Counted from the stretch's first letter, positions 35,001 to 43,878 are shown. The stretch: 64,000 bases of DNA from Mycolicibacterium septicum DSM 44393 (GCF_000455325.1 NZ_HG322953.1:1-64000), one strand, 5' to 3'. Notes: generated by a model not told the origin, from the sequence alone. Numbers and translations: made by a program.

Positions 35001-35546
35001 CTATCGGGGCCCGTCAACTGCATAAGTTCCGTTATTGTCCGTGAATTCCACGATCACCCGGCGGAGCGTGTCGTTGATCTCGACCGCGCATGTGAAGGTT
35101 TCCCCGGCCCGGACGACCGGATCCTTGCCGTTGTTGCAAGCGACCGCGACGATCCGGTTGGCCCCGTAACCGTTGATCGGATCGGACAGGATCTGTGCCA
35201 CCCCGGACTCGGCCTGATGGACGTCGAGGTGGGTGCTGTTGGCATCCACCCGGCTCCACGCCCACACCCCGGTGCCGATCACCGCGAGCGCGACGACGGC
35301 GACGGCCGCACCGATGAGCAGACGTCGGTCGTCACGTTTGGGCTTGGGCAGCGGCGACGGCTGTGGTGGACGCGGCGGCTGCGGAGCGGGCCGGCCGTGG
35401 TGTTGCGGCGGTGGGGGCGGCAACGGTCCTCGGACGGGTGGCGGCGTCCGCGGGGGCCGGGCCGGGTGAGCTCCCGGTGGCGGTGTGCCGCCCGGGAGGG
35501 GCGCGCCGCCGGGCCGGGCCCACCACGGCTGCTCGGGACCGCTCAT
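35001..35546 (-). CDS. Proline-rich membrane-anchored DUF4333 protein
   Basis: A 181-aa protein: about 70 residues rich in Pro and Gly, a basic stretch KPKRDDRR, one membrane helix (about 76-97), and a C-terminal extracellular DUF4333 domain with two Cys (VAVACNNGKD, GETFTCAVEI) that may form a disulfide. The layout resembles mycobacterial Pro-rich cell-envelope proteins. It lies 27 bases downstream of the second metallopeptidase gene and may share its transcript. Confidence 0.82.
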   Translation of the reverse strand: MSGPEQPWWARPGGAPLPGGTPPPGAHPARPPRTPPPVRGPLPPPPPQHHGRPAPQPPRPPQPSPLPKPKRDDRRLLIGAAVAVVALAVIGTGVWAWSRVDANSTHLDVHQAESGVAQILSDPINGYGANRIVAVACNNGKDPVVRAGETFTCAVEINDTLRRVIVEFTDNNGTYAVDGPR

Positions 35547-35573
35547 CGGCTCTCCTCGACTCGGCTCATCGGA

Positions 35574-37007
35574 TCACGCGAACCGTTGGTAGCACTGCGC
35601 GTCGTCGCCTTGCAGGCCGGACCGGTAGGCCAGGATCCGAGTGAACCCTGCAGGCAGCACCCGGCCGTTGACGTCGCTGGCGGCCAGCCCGTTGGTGAGC
35701 AGGCCGCTGATCGCCTCGTCGGTGTCACCGGCCGACAACGTGATCGGGTGACCTTCCTCGGCCATCCTGGCCTGCCCCACGCCGGTCAGGCAGCCGGTGC
35801 GCATGGCGGCCACCGGAGTGTCGAGCACCAGGCCCTTCTCGTGTTGTACGGCCAGCGCGTAGCGCGACGTCAGAACCGAGATCGCCGAGTTGTCGCCCTG
35901 CAGGAGCTCACGCTCGTCGTTCTCGTTCCTGGCTTCCCCCAACGCTTTCATCCCGTCCAGGTCCACCACGATGGTGTTGGTCGCCGGGCAGTACGAGGCC
36001 GGTGGCGACGGTCCCGCGTCGGGACATGCGGTGGGCTCGGTGCTCAGCTTCGGTGGGTTGGCGGGTGCGTAGACCTGCTGCAGCGACTGCATGGTCTTGT
36101 CCAGCAGATCGGCGGTGATCGTGCTGTTCGCGCTCTGCGCTCCGCCGAAGAAGTCGAGGAACTTCGGCAGATCGCCGCGGCGCTTCTTGATCTCGTCGGA
36201 GTCGATGGCCGCGCACTCGTCGACGTTGCCGCTGAAGCCGATCTGGAACGCGCTGACCCGGTCCAGCGCCGACCCGTGCTCGTTGCCGGTGAGCGTGGCG
36301 TCCATCCGCGTCATCAGGGGATCGCGGATGTAGATCAGACCGCCCAGGACGTGGTTGAGGCCGTCACCGGTGCTCAACTCGAAGCGCGGTGATTTACCCG
36401 CGGCCACCCAGCGCAGGTAGACGCCGGCGAGGCAGTCGGCTTGCTGCTCCGCCACCAGTACGGGCGTGCTCTCGTTGATCAGCCGGGCCTGTTGCTGGAC
36501 GGCGTGGCCGTACTCGTGGGCCATCACCCCGACCACACCCATCTGGCCGAAATACTGTGCCGCGACGGGAATCGCCACGCCGCGGTCCCAGGCCATCACG
36601 TCGCTCTTGAGGCAATAGAAGGCGTTGGTCAGCCCGACGGTGTTCTCCCCGCAGATGTCGAGCCCGGGGGAGAGGTCGGAGTTGAACGAGACGAGCCGGG
36701 ACACGGGGGTGAAGGTTCCCGGCAGTGAGCCGCCGGTGTAGTTCTGCGACCAGAAATCCTCGATGTCGTCGACGGCCAGCAGGGCCAGGTCGTCGATCTG
36801 GCCGCCGTCGGTGTTCTCGGCCTGACGCGTGGGTCCGGGTGCGTCGGGCCGGATGCCGCTGTGGCCGTCGGTCACCGGCAGGCCGCCGACGCGGTCGGGC
36901 AGGAACAACATCGAGGTCGCCCGGCCACCGACCACCGTGGCGTTCCCGCAGCCGGCCAGCAGCGCCGCACAGCAGACCAGACCGAGCCACCAGCGAAGCC
37001 TCGCCAA
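35574..37007 (-). CDS. Lipoprotein neutral zinc metallopeptidase (paralogue 2)
   Basis: Secreted lipoprotein (477 aa) with lipobox LLAGC near residue 20 and the zinc motif MAHEYGHAVQQQA. It parallels the protein at 17938-19380 throughout: the same ADCLAGVYLRWVA segment, the PSPPASYCP-TNTIVVDL block and a closing CYQRFA. The start is a TTG at 37007 with GGAAGG about 12 bases upstream; no better start precedes the signal peptide. Two copies in one 20-kb span point to an old duplication with separate roles. The substrate is unknown. Confidence 0.83.
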   Translation of the reverse strand: MARLRWWLGLVCCAALLAGCGNATVVGGRATSMLFLPDRVGGLPVTDGHSGIRPDAPGPTRQAENTDGGQIDDLALLAVDDIEDFWSQNYTGGSLPGTFTPVSRLVSFNSDLSPGLDICGENTVGLTNAFYCLKSDVMAWDRGVAIPVAAQYFGQMGVVGVMAHEYGHAVQQQARLINESTPVLVAEQQADCLAGVYLRWVAAGKSPRFELSTGDGLNHVLGGLIYIRDPLMTRMDATLTGNEHGSALDRVSAFQIGFSGNVDECAAIDSDEIKKRRGDLPKFLDFFGGAQSANSTITADLLDKTMQSLQQVYAPANPPKLSTEPTACPDAGPSPPASYCPATNTIVVDLDGMKALGEARNENDERELLQGDNSAISVLTSRYALAVQHEKGLVLDTPVAAMRTGCLTGVGQARMAEEGHPITLSAGDTDEAISGLLTNGLAASDVNGRVLPAGFTRILAYRSGLQGDDAQCYQRFA

Positions 37008-37107
37008 TTGAGCCGCCTTCCGTGCGATCCGCCTCAGCCAGTTCTACCTGCTCGTGGCGACGTTCGGCACGGGCCGCTCGATGACCTGCGCGACAATGGC
37101 ACCCGTT

Positions 37108-37752
37108 ATGTGCACGTTCGACGATCTCCTGGTCCGGGTGCTGGCCCACGCGGCGGAGCCGGGGACATCGATCATCGGGATCACCGGGGCGCCGGGCGCG
37201 GGCAAATCCACACTGACCGAGGCGCTGGTCGCGGCCGCGCGGGAACGCCTCGGCGCCGACGCGGTCGCCCATGTGCCGATGGACGGATTTCACCTCGCCG
37301 ACGTGGAGCTACGCCGGCTGGACCGGATCGACAGCAAGGGGGCGCCCGACACCTTCGACGTTGCCGGCTACGCGGCGTTGCTGCGCCGCATCCGTGCGCG
37401 GACCGAGGTCGTCTACGCGCCGGGCTTCGAGCGTGACATCGAGCAGCCCGTCGCCGGCGCGATCCCGGTGTTCCCGGATGCGGCCGTGGTGCTCACGGAG
37501 GGCAACTACCTGTTGCTCGACGATCCCGGTTGGTCGGCCGTGGCCGCGGAGATCGACGAAATCTGGTACTGCGCAATACAAGACGATGTGCGCGTCGCGC
37601 GTCTGGTGGCCCGTCACGTCACCTTCGGCAAGCGGTCAGACGAAGCGCGGCGCTGGGTTGCCGAGGTCGACGAACCCAATGCGCGGTTGGTGGCGGGCAC
37701 CGCGGCGCGGGCCGATCTGTCGGTATCGGTCGACACCGTGTTGGGCCAGTGA
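37108..37752 (+). CDS. P-loop nucleoside/nucleotide kinase family protein
   Basis: A 214-aa kinase of the uridine kinase/pantothenate kinase-like group: Walker A GITGAPGAGKST near residue 30, substrate region HVPMDGFHLADVELRR, and a Walker B-like VVLTEGNYLLLDD. The group includes fructose-transport-linked and panthothenate-type kinases; the substrate cannot be read from sequence. ATG 37108 is chosen; ATG 37096 and 37054 are in frame upstream. It sits where oxyR stands next to ahpC in other mycobacteria. Confidence 0.78.
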   Translation: MCTFDDLLVRVLAHAAEPGTSIIGITGAPGAGKSTLTEALVAAARERLGADAVAHVPMDGFHLADVELRRLDRIDSKGAPDTFDVAGYAALLRRIRARTEVVYAPGFERDIEQPVAGAIPVFPDAAVVLTEGNYLLLDDPGWSAVAAEIDEIWYCAIQDDVRVARLVARHVTFGKRSDEARRWVAEVDEPNARLVAGTAARADLSVSVDTVLGQ

Positions 37753-37843
37753 TGCCCAACTCACACTGATGTCGTTTGTGTGGATAATCACGCCTGATCG
37801 AGTTGCTATAACAGTCAGCCGACGGCCAGAATCGATGTGTAAA

Positions 37844-37860
37844 TCTGGAATCATTCCAGA
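37844..37860. promoter_or_regulatory. Perfect Fur/PerR-like palindrome upstream of ahpC
   Basis: TCTGGAAT-C-ATTCCAGA is a perfect 8-1-8 inverted repeat. The inner 15 bases (CTGGAAT-C-ATTCCAG) have the 7-1-7 shape and AAT-N-ATT core of Fur-family boxes such as the PerR box. It ends 28 bases before the ahpC ATG, so a bound FurA or PerR-like repressor would block transcription or its start. The factor is inferred; a possible -10 (TATAAC) lies further up, at 37807-37812. Confidence 0.6.
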
Positions 37861-37888
37861 AAAACCATGCGAGATTGGACAGGTTGCG

Positions 37889-38476
37889 ATGGCGCTTTTG
37901 ACGATTGGTTCTCAGTTCCCGGAATACGACCTGACGGCCGTGGTTGGCGGAGATCTGTCCAAGGTCGACGCCAAGCAGCCCGATGACTATTTCACCCGCG
38001 TCACCAACAAGGACGACGAGGGCAAGTGGCGCATCATCTTCTTCTGGCCCAAGGACTTCACCTTCGTGTGCCCGACCGAGATCGCCGCGTTCGGCAAGCT
38101 CAACGAGGACTTCGAGGATCGCGACGCCAAGGTCATCGGCGTCTCGGTGGACAACGAGTTCGTGCACTTCCAGTGGCGTGCGCAGCACGAGGACCTGAAG
38201 ACGCTGCCGTTCCCGATGGTCTCGGACCTCAAGCGTGAGCTCTCGGCGGCCGCAGGCGTTCTCAACGCCGACGGTGTGGCCGACCGCGCCACCTTCATCG
38301 TCGACCCCAACAACGAGATCCAGTTCGTGTCCGTCACCGCGGGCTCGGTGGGGCGCAACGTCGACGAGGTGCTGCGTGTGCTCGACGCGCTGCAGTCCGA
38401 CGAGCTGTGCGCCTGCAACTGGAAGAAGGGCGATCCGACGCTCAACGCCGGTGAGCTGTTGTCCGAGGCGGTCTGA
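37889..38476 (+). CDS. ahpC: Alkyl hydroperoxide reductase AhpC (peroxiredoxin)
   Basis: Reduces hydrogen peroxide, organic hydroperoxides and peroxynitrite (195 aa). The peroxidatic Cys61 is in DFTFVCPTEIAAF; two resolving Cys lie in DELCACNWKKGD, the three-Cys pattern of mycobacterial AhpC. It is followed after 2 bases by its reductant ahpD. ATG 37889 matches the family start. The usual divergent oxyR is missing from this locus. Confidence 0.96.
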   Translation: MALLTIGSQFPEYDLTAVVGGDLSKVDAKQPDDYFTRVTNKDDEGKWRIIFFWPKDFTFVCPTEIAAFGKLNEDFEDRDAKVIGVSVDNEFVHFQWRAQHEDLKTLPFPMVSDLKRELSAAAGVLNADGVADRATFIVDPNNEIQFVSVTAGSVGRNVDEVLRVLDALQSDELCACNWKKGDPTLNAGELLSEAV

Positions 38477-38478
38477 CC

Positions 38479-39012
38479 GTGAGCATCGACAACATCAAGG
38501 AAGCCCTTCCGGAGTACGCGAAGGACCTCAAGCTCAACTTCGGCAGCATCGTGAAGTCGACCGAGCTCACCGAGCAGCAGTTGTGGGGCGCCCTGGTGGC
38601 CACCGCCGCGGCGACCAAGTCGGCGCGCCTGCTGAAGGAGATCTCCGAGGACGCCCTCGACGTGCTGAGCGCCGAGGCCTACAACGGCGCCCTCGGCGCC
38701 GCCTCGATCATGGGGATGAACAACGTCTTCTACCGCACCAAGGGTCAGCTCGACGGTCGCTACGACGATCTGCGGGCCGGGCTGCGGATGAACATCATCG
38801 CCAACCCCGGTGTGCCCAAGGCGGATTTCGAGCTGTGGTCGCTGGCGGTGTCGGCGATCAACGGCTGCTCGCACTGCCTGTCGGCGCACGAGACCGTGCT
38901 GCGCGACGCCGACGTGTCCCGCACGACGATCTTCGAAGCCATCCGGCTGGCGTCGATCGTCTCCGGTGTGGCGCAGGCGCTGCTGACCGCGGACGCGCTC
39001 GCGGCGGTCTGA
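38479..39012 (+). CDS. ahpD: Alkyl hydroperoxidase AhpD
   Basis: A trimeric helical disulfide reductase (177 aa) that passes electrons from dihydrolipoamide and SucB to AhpC. The active CxxC with proton-relay residues is INGCSHCLSAHE near residue 130, with Glu118-region residues in KADFELWSLAVSAIN. It is co-transcribed with ahpC and ends before a strong terminator. Confidence 0.95.
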   Translation: MSIDNIKEALPEYAKDLKLNFGSIVKSTELTEQQLWGALVATAAATKSARLLKEISEDALDVLSAEAYNGALGAASIMGMNNVFYRTKGQLDGRYDDLRAGLRMNIIANPGVPKADFELWSLAVSAINGCSHCLSAHETVLRDADVSRTTIFEAIRLASIVSGVAQALLTADALAAV

Positions 39013-39057
39013 CGCTCAAGCCTCCGGAAAGGGGCTTAAGCGCATAACCCAACAGAT

Positions 39058-39091
39058 AAACTCGCCTCTCGCGATTCGAGAGGCGAGTTTT
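39058..39091 (+). terminator. Intrinsic terminator of ahpCD
   Basis: A perfect 14-bp stem (39058-39071 with 39077-39090) around the 5-base loop CGATT, ending in TTTT. It lies 46 bases after the ahpD stop and directly before the TTG start of the next gene, whose promoter must therefore lie within or after this hairpin. Confidence 0.88.
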
Positions 39092-39094
39092 CTG

Positions 39095-40432
39095 TTGACG
39101 GCACCGAGGACAACCACCCGCATCGATCCCGTCGTGCGCAAGGCGATCACCGGCGCGTCCATCGGTAACGCGGTGGAATGGTTCGACTTCGCCATCTACG
39201 GGTTCCTGGCGACCTACATCGCGGCCAACTTCTTCCCGTCGGGCAACGAAACAGCCGCACTGCTCAACACTTTCGCCATCTTCGCCGCCGCGTTCTTCAT
39301 GCGCCCGCTCGGTGGCTTCGTCTTCGGTCCGCTGGGGGACCGGCTGGGGCGGCAGCGCGTACTCGCCGTGGTGATCCTGTTGATGTCGGCCGCCACGCTG
39401 GGCATCGGCCTGCTGCCCACCTATGCCACCATCGGCGTGGCCGCACCATTGCTGCTGCTCCTGCTGCGATGCCTGCAAGGGTTCTCGGCCGGCGGTGAAT
39501 ACGGCGGCGGCGCGGTGTATCTCGCCGAATACGCGACCACCCGATGGCGCGGGTTCACCGTCACGTTCATCGCGTGGTCGGGGGTGCTGGGCTTCCTGTT
39601 GGGCTCGGTCACCGTCACTGTGCTGCAGGCGTTTCTGCCGCCGGAGGCGATGGAGAACTACGGCTGGCGTATCCCGTTCCTGGTGGCCGCACCGCTCGGC
39701 CTGGTCGGCCTGTACATCAGGCTGCGACTCGATGACACGCCGGAATTCGCCAAACTCGACGAGGCCGATCGGGTCGCCACGTCGCCACTGCGCGAAGCCG
39801 TCGGCACCGCCCGCCGGGCGATCCTGCAAGTCATCGGCCTGTTCATCGTGTTCAACGTCGGCTACTACGTCGTCTTCACCTTCCTGCCGACGTACTTCAT
39901 CAAGGCACTTCACTTCAGCAAGACGCAGGCATTCGTCTCGATCACCCTGGCCAGCCTGGTCGCGCTGATCCTGATCCTGCCGCTGGCCGCACTGTCGGAC
40001 CGGATCGGGCGCAAACCCCTGCTGATCGCCGGCTCGGTGGGGTTCGTGGTGTGCGCGTATCCGCTGTTCCTGCTGATGAATTCGGGGTCCGTGGCGGCGG
40101 CGATCGCCGGGCACTGCGTGCTGGCCGCGATCGAGTCGGTATACGTGGCGACAGCCGTCACGGCCGGCGTCGAACTGTTCGCCACCCGCGTGCGCTACAG
40201 CGGTTTCTCGATCGGCTACAACATCGCGGTGGCACTGTTCGGCGGGACCACTCCGTATGTGGTCACCTGGCTCACCGCCGCGACCGGCAACAACCTGGCG
40301 CCCGCGCTGTACCTCGTTGCCGCGGGCATCGTCTCGCTGGTCACCGTCCTGACCTTGCGCGAGAGCGCGGGACGGCCACTTTCGGGAGTGGACGACCCAA
40401 CTGGGCAGCAACGTGCCACGATGACACCGTGA
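39095..40432 (+). CDS. MHS-family (ProP-like) MFS transporter
   Basis: A 12-helix proton symporter (445 aa) of the metabolite:H+ symporter family, which takes up betaine, proline, citrate, shikimate or similar acids. Family signatures are GNAVEWFDFAIYGFLA, RPLGGFVFGPLGDRLGRQ and LQGFSAGGEYGGGAVYLAE. The start is TTG 39095, only 4 bases after the ahpCD terminator. The last codons overlap the LacI-type regulator (GTGA), so that regulator probably responds to the imported compound. Confidence 0.88.
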   Translation: MTAPRTTTRIDPVVRKAITGASIGNAVEWFDFAIYGFLATYIAANFFPSGNETAALLNTFAIFAAAFFMRPLGGFVFGPLGDRLGRQRVLAVVILLMSAATLGIGLLPTYATIGVAAPLLLLLLRCLQGFSAGGEYGGGAVYLAEYATTRWRGFTVTFIAWSGVLGFLLGSVTVTVLQAFLPPEAMENYGWRIPFLVAAPLGLVGLYIRLRLDDTPEFAKLDEADRVATSPLREAVGTARRAILQVIGLFIVFNVGYYVVFTFLPTYFIKALHFSKTQAFVSITLASLVALILILPLAALSDRIGRKPLLIAGSVGFVVCAYPLFLLMNSGSVAAAIAGHCVLAAIESVYVATAVTAGVELFATRVRYSGFSIGYNIAVALFGGTTPYVVTWLTAATGNNLAPALYLVAAGIVSLVTVLTLRESAGRPLSGVDDPTGQQRATMTP

Positions 40433-41415
40433 GCACGACACGAGGACGCCCCACGAAAGCTGATGTTGCCAGACTGGCGAACGTCTCGACGGCGACCGTC
40501 AGCTACGTGCTCAACAATGTTCAAGGGCAACGCATCTCGGAGCAGACCCAGGAGGCGGTGCGTAAGGCTGCGGCCGAACTCGGCTACCGGCCCAACCTGG
40601 CGGCCCGCAACCTCGCGGTCGGCGGCAGCGGTGTGGTGCTCTACATCGTGCCGCGCACCGATCTCGGTGAACTGCCTCTGGAGGTCGGCAGTCGCCTCAC
40701 CACCGCGCTCGGCCGGCACGGCATCGTGCTGTCGATGCAGCTCGAGACGGACGACGGCCAGAACATCGTCGACGCGGTGGCGAACCTCAACCCGGTGGCC
40801 GTCGCCGGCGTCTTCCCGCTCACCGGTGCCGCTGCCGCGGCGGTCGAGGCGGCGCGGATTCCGCAGATCTACCTGGGCAGCGAGAAGCTGCGCGCGCTCG
40901 GGTCCTTGCACCTGACCGTCGGGGCGATGCGGGTGGAGCACCTGATGGCGCGGGGCCACACGCGCCTGGGCTTCGCCTATTCCGGTGCCGAGGTGCTCCG
41001 GCCGCTCGGTGACTACTGGTTGTCGGGTCTTCGGGTGGCCGCCGGCGCGCAAGGTCTGCCCGAGATCGAGGTCGACACCGTGGCCACCGACGGGTCCGAC
41101 GCGGACGCTGTCGTGTCGAAGTGGGTGTCAGCGGGCGTCACGGCCGTGTGCGCGCAAAGCGATGAGACGGCGTTCGTGGTGCTGCACGGGATACGCCGGG
41201 CCGGCTTGCGCTGCCCTGACGATCTCGCGGTCATGGGGGTCGACGCGATACCGCTGGGCGCGGTGAGTTCCCCGCCGCTGACCTCCGTCGTATTCGACGC
41301 CAAGACCATCGTCGATGCTGCGGTCCCGGCGATGATGGCCGAACTCGGATACCCGACAGTCGCTGACGCCGACGGCAGTGACCCTGCCGCGCTCATCGTG
41401 CGCGACAGCACCTGA
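40429..41415 (+). CDS. LacI/PurR-family transcriptional regulator
   Basis: A 328-aa repressor: N-terminal helix-turn-helix with hinge (TKADVARLANVSTATVSYVLNN, then RPNLAARNLAVG), followed by a periplasmic-binding-protein-like effector domain. Its GTG start overlaps the transporter stop, so both are made together. It presumably controls the transporter in response to the transported ligand. It is one of the few LacI-type genes here outside a sugar operon. Confidence 0.9.
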   Translation: MSTTRGRPTKADVARLANVSTATVSYVLNNVQGQRISEQTQEAVRKAAAELGYRPNLAARNLAVGGSGVVLYIVPRTDLGELPLEVGSRLTTALGRHGIVLSMQLETDDGQNIVDAVANLNPVAVAGVFPLTGAAAAAVEAARIPQIYLGSEKLRALGSLHLTVGAMRVEHLMARGHTRLGFAYSGAEVLRPLGDYWLSGLRVAAGAQGLPEIEVDTVATDGSDADAVVSKWVSAGVTAVCAQSDETAFVVLHGIRRAGLRCPDDLAVMGVDAIPLGAVSSPPLTSVVFDAKTIVDAAVPAMMAELGYPTVADADGSDPAALIVRDST

Positions 41416-41480
41416 CCATTACATGTGAACAGCAAGCCGTAAGCCGAGGCGGCCTTGTCGGGTGGCCGTCCAGACGTGTA

Positions 41481-41496
41481 ACTTACGCGGGTAAGT
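41481..41496. promoter_or_regulatory. Palindrome ACTTAC-N4-GTAAGT before the P450 gene
   Basis: A perfect 6-4-6 inverted repeat with spacer GCGG lies 33 bases before the P450 start and overlaps TAACTT and TAAGTA hexamers that could be -10 boxes. It looks like a TetR-type operator. The regulator may be the TetR at 45154, but nothing proves it. Confidence 0.45.
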
Positions 41497-41529
41497 AACT
41501 CTCCGCAGCCCTCAGAGAGGCGGACCGCC

Positions 41530-42732
41530 GTGAGTGTGAGCACCACCAGTGACGTGTATTTCGATCCCTACGACGTCGAGATCAACGCCAACCCGTATCC
41601 GACGTTCGCCCGGCTCCGCGAGGAATCGCCGCTCTACTACAACGAGCAGCACGACTTCTACGCGTTGAGCCGGTTCGCCGATGTCAACAAGGGACTCGTC
41701 GACCACGAGACCTTCAGCTCGGCCCGCGGGGCGATCATCGAACTGATCAAGGCCAACATCGACATCCCCTCGGGCGCCTTGATCTTCGAGGACCCGCCGA
41801 TCCACACCGTGCATCGCAAGTTGCTGGCCCGGATGTTCACCCCGCGCAAGATCAATGCGCTGGAGCCCAAGATCCGGGAGTTCTGTGCGCAATCGCTGGA
41901 TCCGCTGGTGGGCGAGGGCAAGGTCGACTTCATCAAGGATTTCGGCGCGATCATGCCGATGCGGGTGATCAGTGCGTTGCTGGGCATCCCCGAGGACGAC
42001 CAGGAGATGATCCGCGACCACGGCAATGACCAGTTGCGCACCGAGGCGGGCAAGCCGATGAAGGCGGCCCAGGAGGGTCTGGTCGACGGCTCGATCTTCG
42101 AGACCTACATCGACTGGCGCAAGGACAACCCGTCTGACGACATCATGACCGATCTGCTCAACGTCGAGTTCACCGACGAGCACGGGGTCACCCGCAAGCT
42201 CACCCGCGAAGAACTGCTCATCTACATCAACGTGGTGGCGGGTGCCGGGAACGAGACCACCACACGGCTGATCGGTTGGGCGGCAAAAGTGCTCGCCGAG
42301 CATCCGGAGCAGCGGCGCCAGCTGGTGGAGAACCCGGCGCTCATCCCTCAGGCCATCGAGGAACTGTTGCGGTTCGAGCCGCCGGCCCCGCACGTCGCCC
42401 GCTACGTGACCCGCGACGTCGAGCTCCACGGCCAGACGGTTCCCGAGGGCAGTGTGATGATGATGCTGATCGGTGCGGCCGTCCGCGACAGCCGTCAGTT
42501 CCCGCCCGACGGTGAGGTTTTCGACATCCACCGCGAGCAGCGCCAGCACCTGGCGTTCAGTGTCGGAACCCACTACTGCCTGGGTTCGGCCCTCGCGCGA
42601 CTCGAAGGCCGGATCGCGCTGGAGGAGATGCTCAAGCGCTTCCCGGAATGGGACGTTGATCTCGACAACGCCATACTGTCGCCGACTTCGACTGTCCGCG
42701 GCTGGGATTCGATGCCGGTGATCCTCCGGTGA
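41530..42732 (+). CDS. Cytochrome P450
   Basis: A soluble bacterial P450 (400 aa). The heme Cys is in FSVGTHYCLGSALARLEGR, the oxygen-activation helix is VVAGAGNETTTR (with Asn-Glu rather than the usual Asp/Glu-Thr order), and the ExxR is EELLRFEPP. It shows the layout of mycobacterial CYPs acting on fatty, steroid or terpenoid compounds. It overlaps the phosphotransferase gene (GTGA) and leads a P450-phosphotransferase-SDR unit. GAGAGG precedes the GTG start. The electron donor may be a ferredoxin such as the one at 52737, but no P450-type [3Fe-4S] ferredoxin is next to it. Confidence 0.93.
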   Translation: MSVSTTSDVYFDPYDVEINANPYPTFARLREESPLYYNEQHDFYALSRFADVNKGLVDHETFSSARGAIIELIKANIDIPSGALIFEDPPIHTVHRKLLARMFTPRKINALEPKIREFCAQSLDPLVGEGKVDFIKDFGAIMPMRVISALLGIPEDDQEMIRDHGNDQLRTEAGKPMKAAQEGLVDGSIFETYIDWRKDNPSDDIMTDLLNVEFTDEHGVTRKLTREELLIYINVVAGAGNETTTRLIGWAAKVLAEHPEQRRQLVENPALIPQAIEELLRFEPPAPHVARYVTRDVELHGQTVPEGSVMMMLIGAAVRDSRQFPPDGEVFDIHREQRQHLAFSVGTHYCLGSALARLEGRIALEEMLKRFPEWDVDLDNAILSPTSTVRGWDSMPVILR

Positions 42733-43808
42733 CGGCCGCGCTGACCGTCCCCAAGGACTGGGCACAGGTCACGCCCGAGTGGTTGACGGCCGCGCTGGCC
42801 GACCATCACCCGGGTGCCGTGGTGGACCGCGTGACCGTCGACATGCGCGACGACGGCACCAACCGTCGTGCGCGCCTGTCGGTCACCTACAAGCCGGGGC
42901 CGACCGGGCCTTCCATGGTGTTCGCCAAAGCTGTCGATCCCGGGCACAAGGAGATGATCAAGTACACCAGCGGCCTGCTGCACGAGCCCAGGCTGTTCAA
43001 CTCGAAAGTTGAGCTGCCGCTGGAACATCCGACCGTGTACGCCGCGCCGATCGACGAGGGCGACGAGGACTTCATGCTGGTCATGGAGGATCTGACGGCA
43101 CGCTCGGCCGACCCGCGCGACGCCACCCGGCCGCTGACGGTGGAGCAGGCGGCCCAGGGCGTGCGCGGTCTGGCCCGGCTGCACGGTGCGTTCTGGGGCG
43201 AGCGCGTGCGGCGTCCCGGGCTGGAGTGGCTGGAGCCCTTCGTGCCCTGGGACGGTATGCAGTGGGCGCCCCTACCTGCCGCGCTCGAGCGGTTGGGCGA
43301 CGACGCCCCGGCCTCAGTTCACGCGCTGACGATCGACCACCTGGTGGAGGGGATTTGGAAGCCCTTCATCCAGACCCTCACCTTGCCCGGGATCTCGCAG
43401 ACGCTGCTGCACGGCGATCCGCACATCGGAAACACCTATCTGTTGCCCGACGGGGATGTCGGGTTCCTCGATTGGCAGGTGGCCCGGCACGGCAACTTCT
43501 CCCTGGATCTCGGCTACTTCCTGCAGGGCGCGCTGACCACGGAAGACCGCCGGGTGTCCGAACGCCAGCTGCTCGAGGAGTACCGCGACGAGCTCGGACT
43601 GCCCGCCGACGAACTGCCGTCACCCGACGAGATCTGGCTGCGCTACCGGGCTTCGGTCGCCCACGGCCTGACGACCTGGCTGGCCACCGCCAGCGCGGGC
43701 GAGCTGTGGCAGCGCCCGGACATCGCACTGGCACTGGCACAGCGGTATTCGGCGGCCTACGAGGATCTGCAGACCGCGCAGGCGCTGGCCGACCTGATCG
43801 GTCAATGA
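42729..43808 (+). CDS. APH-type phosphotransferase family protein
   Basis: A 359-aa kinase-fold protein of the aminoglycoside phosphotransferase superfamily. The catalytic loop is TLLHGDPHIGNTYL and the metal motif FLDWQVARHG. The subgroup close to ACAD10 and to actinobacterial hydroxyacyl-CoA metabolism is more likely than drug resistance, because it is translationally coupled to a P450 and followed by an SDR. It may phosphorylate a hydroxyl put in by the P450; that is inference. Confidence 0.82.
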   Translation: MTAALTVPKDWAQVTPEWLTAALADHHPGAVVDRVTVDMRDDGTNRRARLSVTYKPGPTGPSMVFAKAVDPGHKEMIKYTSGLLHEPRLFNSKVELPLEHPTVYAAPIDEGDEDFMLVMEDLTARSADPRDATRPLTVEQAAQGVRGLARLHGAFWGERVRRPGLEWLEPFVPWDGMQWAPLPAALERLGDDAPASVHALTIDHLVEGIWKPFIQTLTLPGISQTLLHGDPHIGNTYLLPDGDVGFLDWQVARHGNFSLDLGYFLQGALTTEDRRVSERQLLEEYRDELGLPADELPSPDEIWLRYRASVAHGLTTWLATASAGELWQRPDIALALAQRYSAAYEDLQTAQALADLIGQ

Positions 43809-43865
43809 CCTCCGTCAAACCGACCGCCTGACGGGAATCCTCGATCCGGACACCCGCCGAGCCAC

Positions 43866-43871
43866 TACGGT
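43866..43871 (+). promoter_or_regulatory. -10 box TACGGT of the SDR gene
   Basis: TACGGT is followed by 7 bases and the ATG at 43879, so this SDR has its own leaderless promoter besides any read-through from the P450 unit. Confidence 0.5.
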
Positions 43872-43878
43872 GTCCGGC

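Noticed and set aside
37008..37888. Search for an oxyR gene or remnant next to ahpC
   Set aside because: The only gene there is a P-loop kinase on the plus strand, and no LysR-type helix-turn-helix is seen in any frame.
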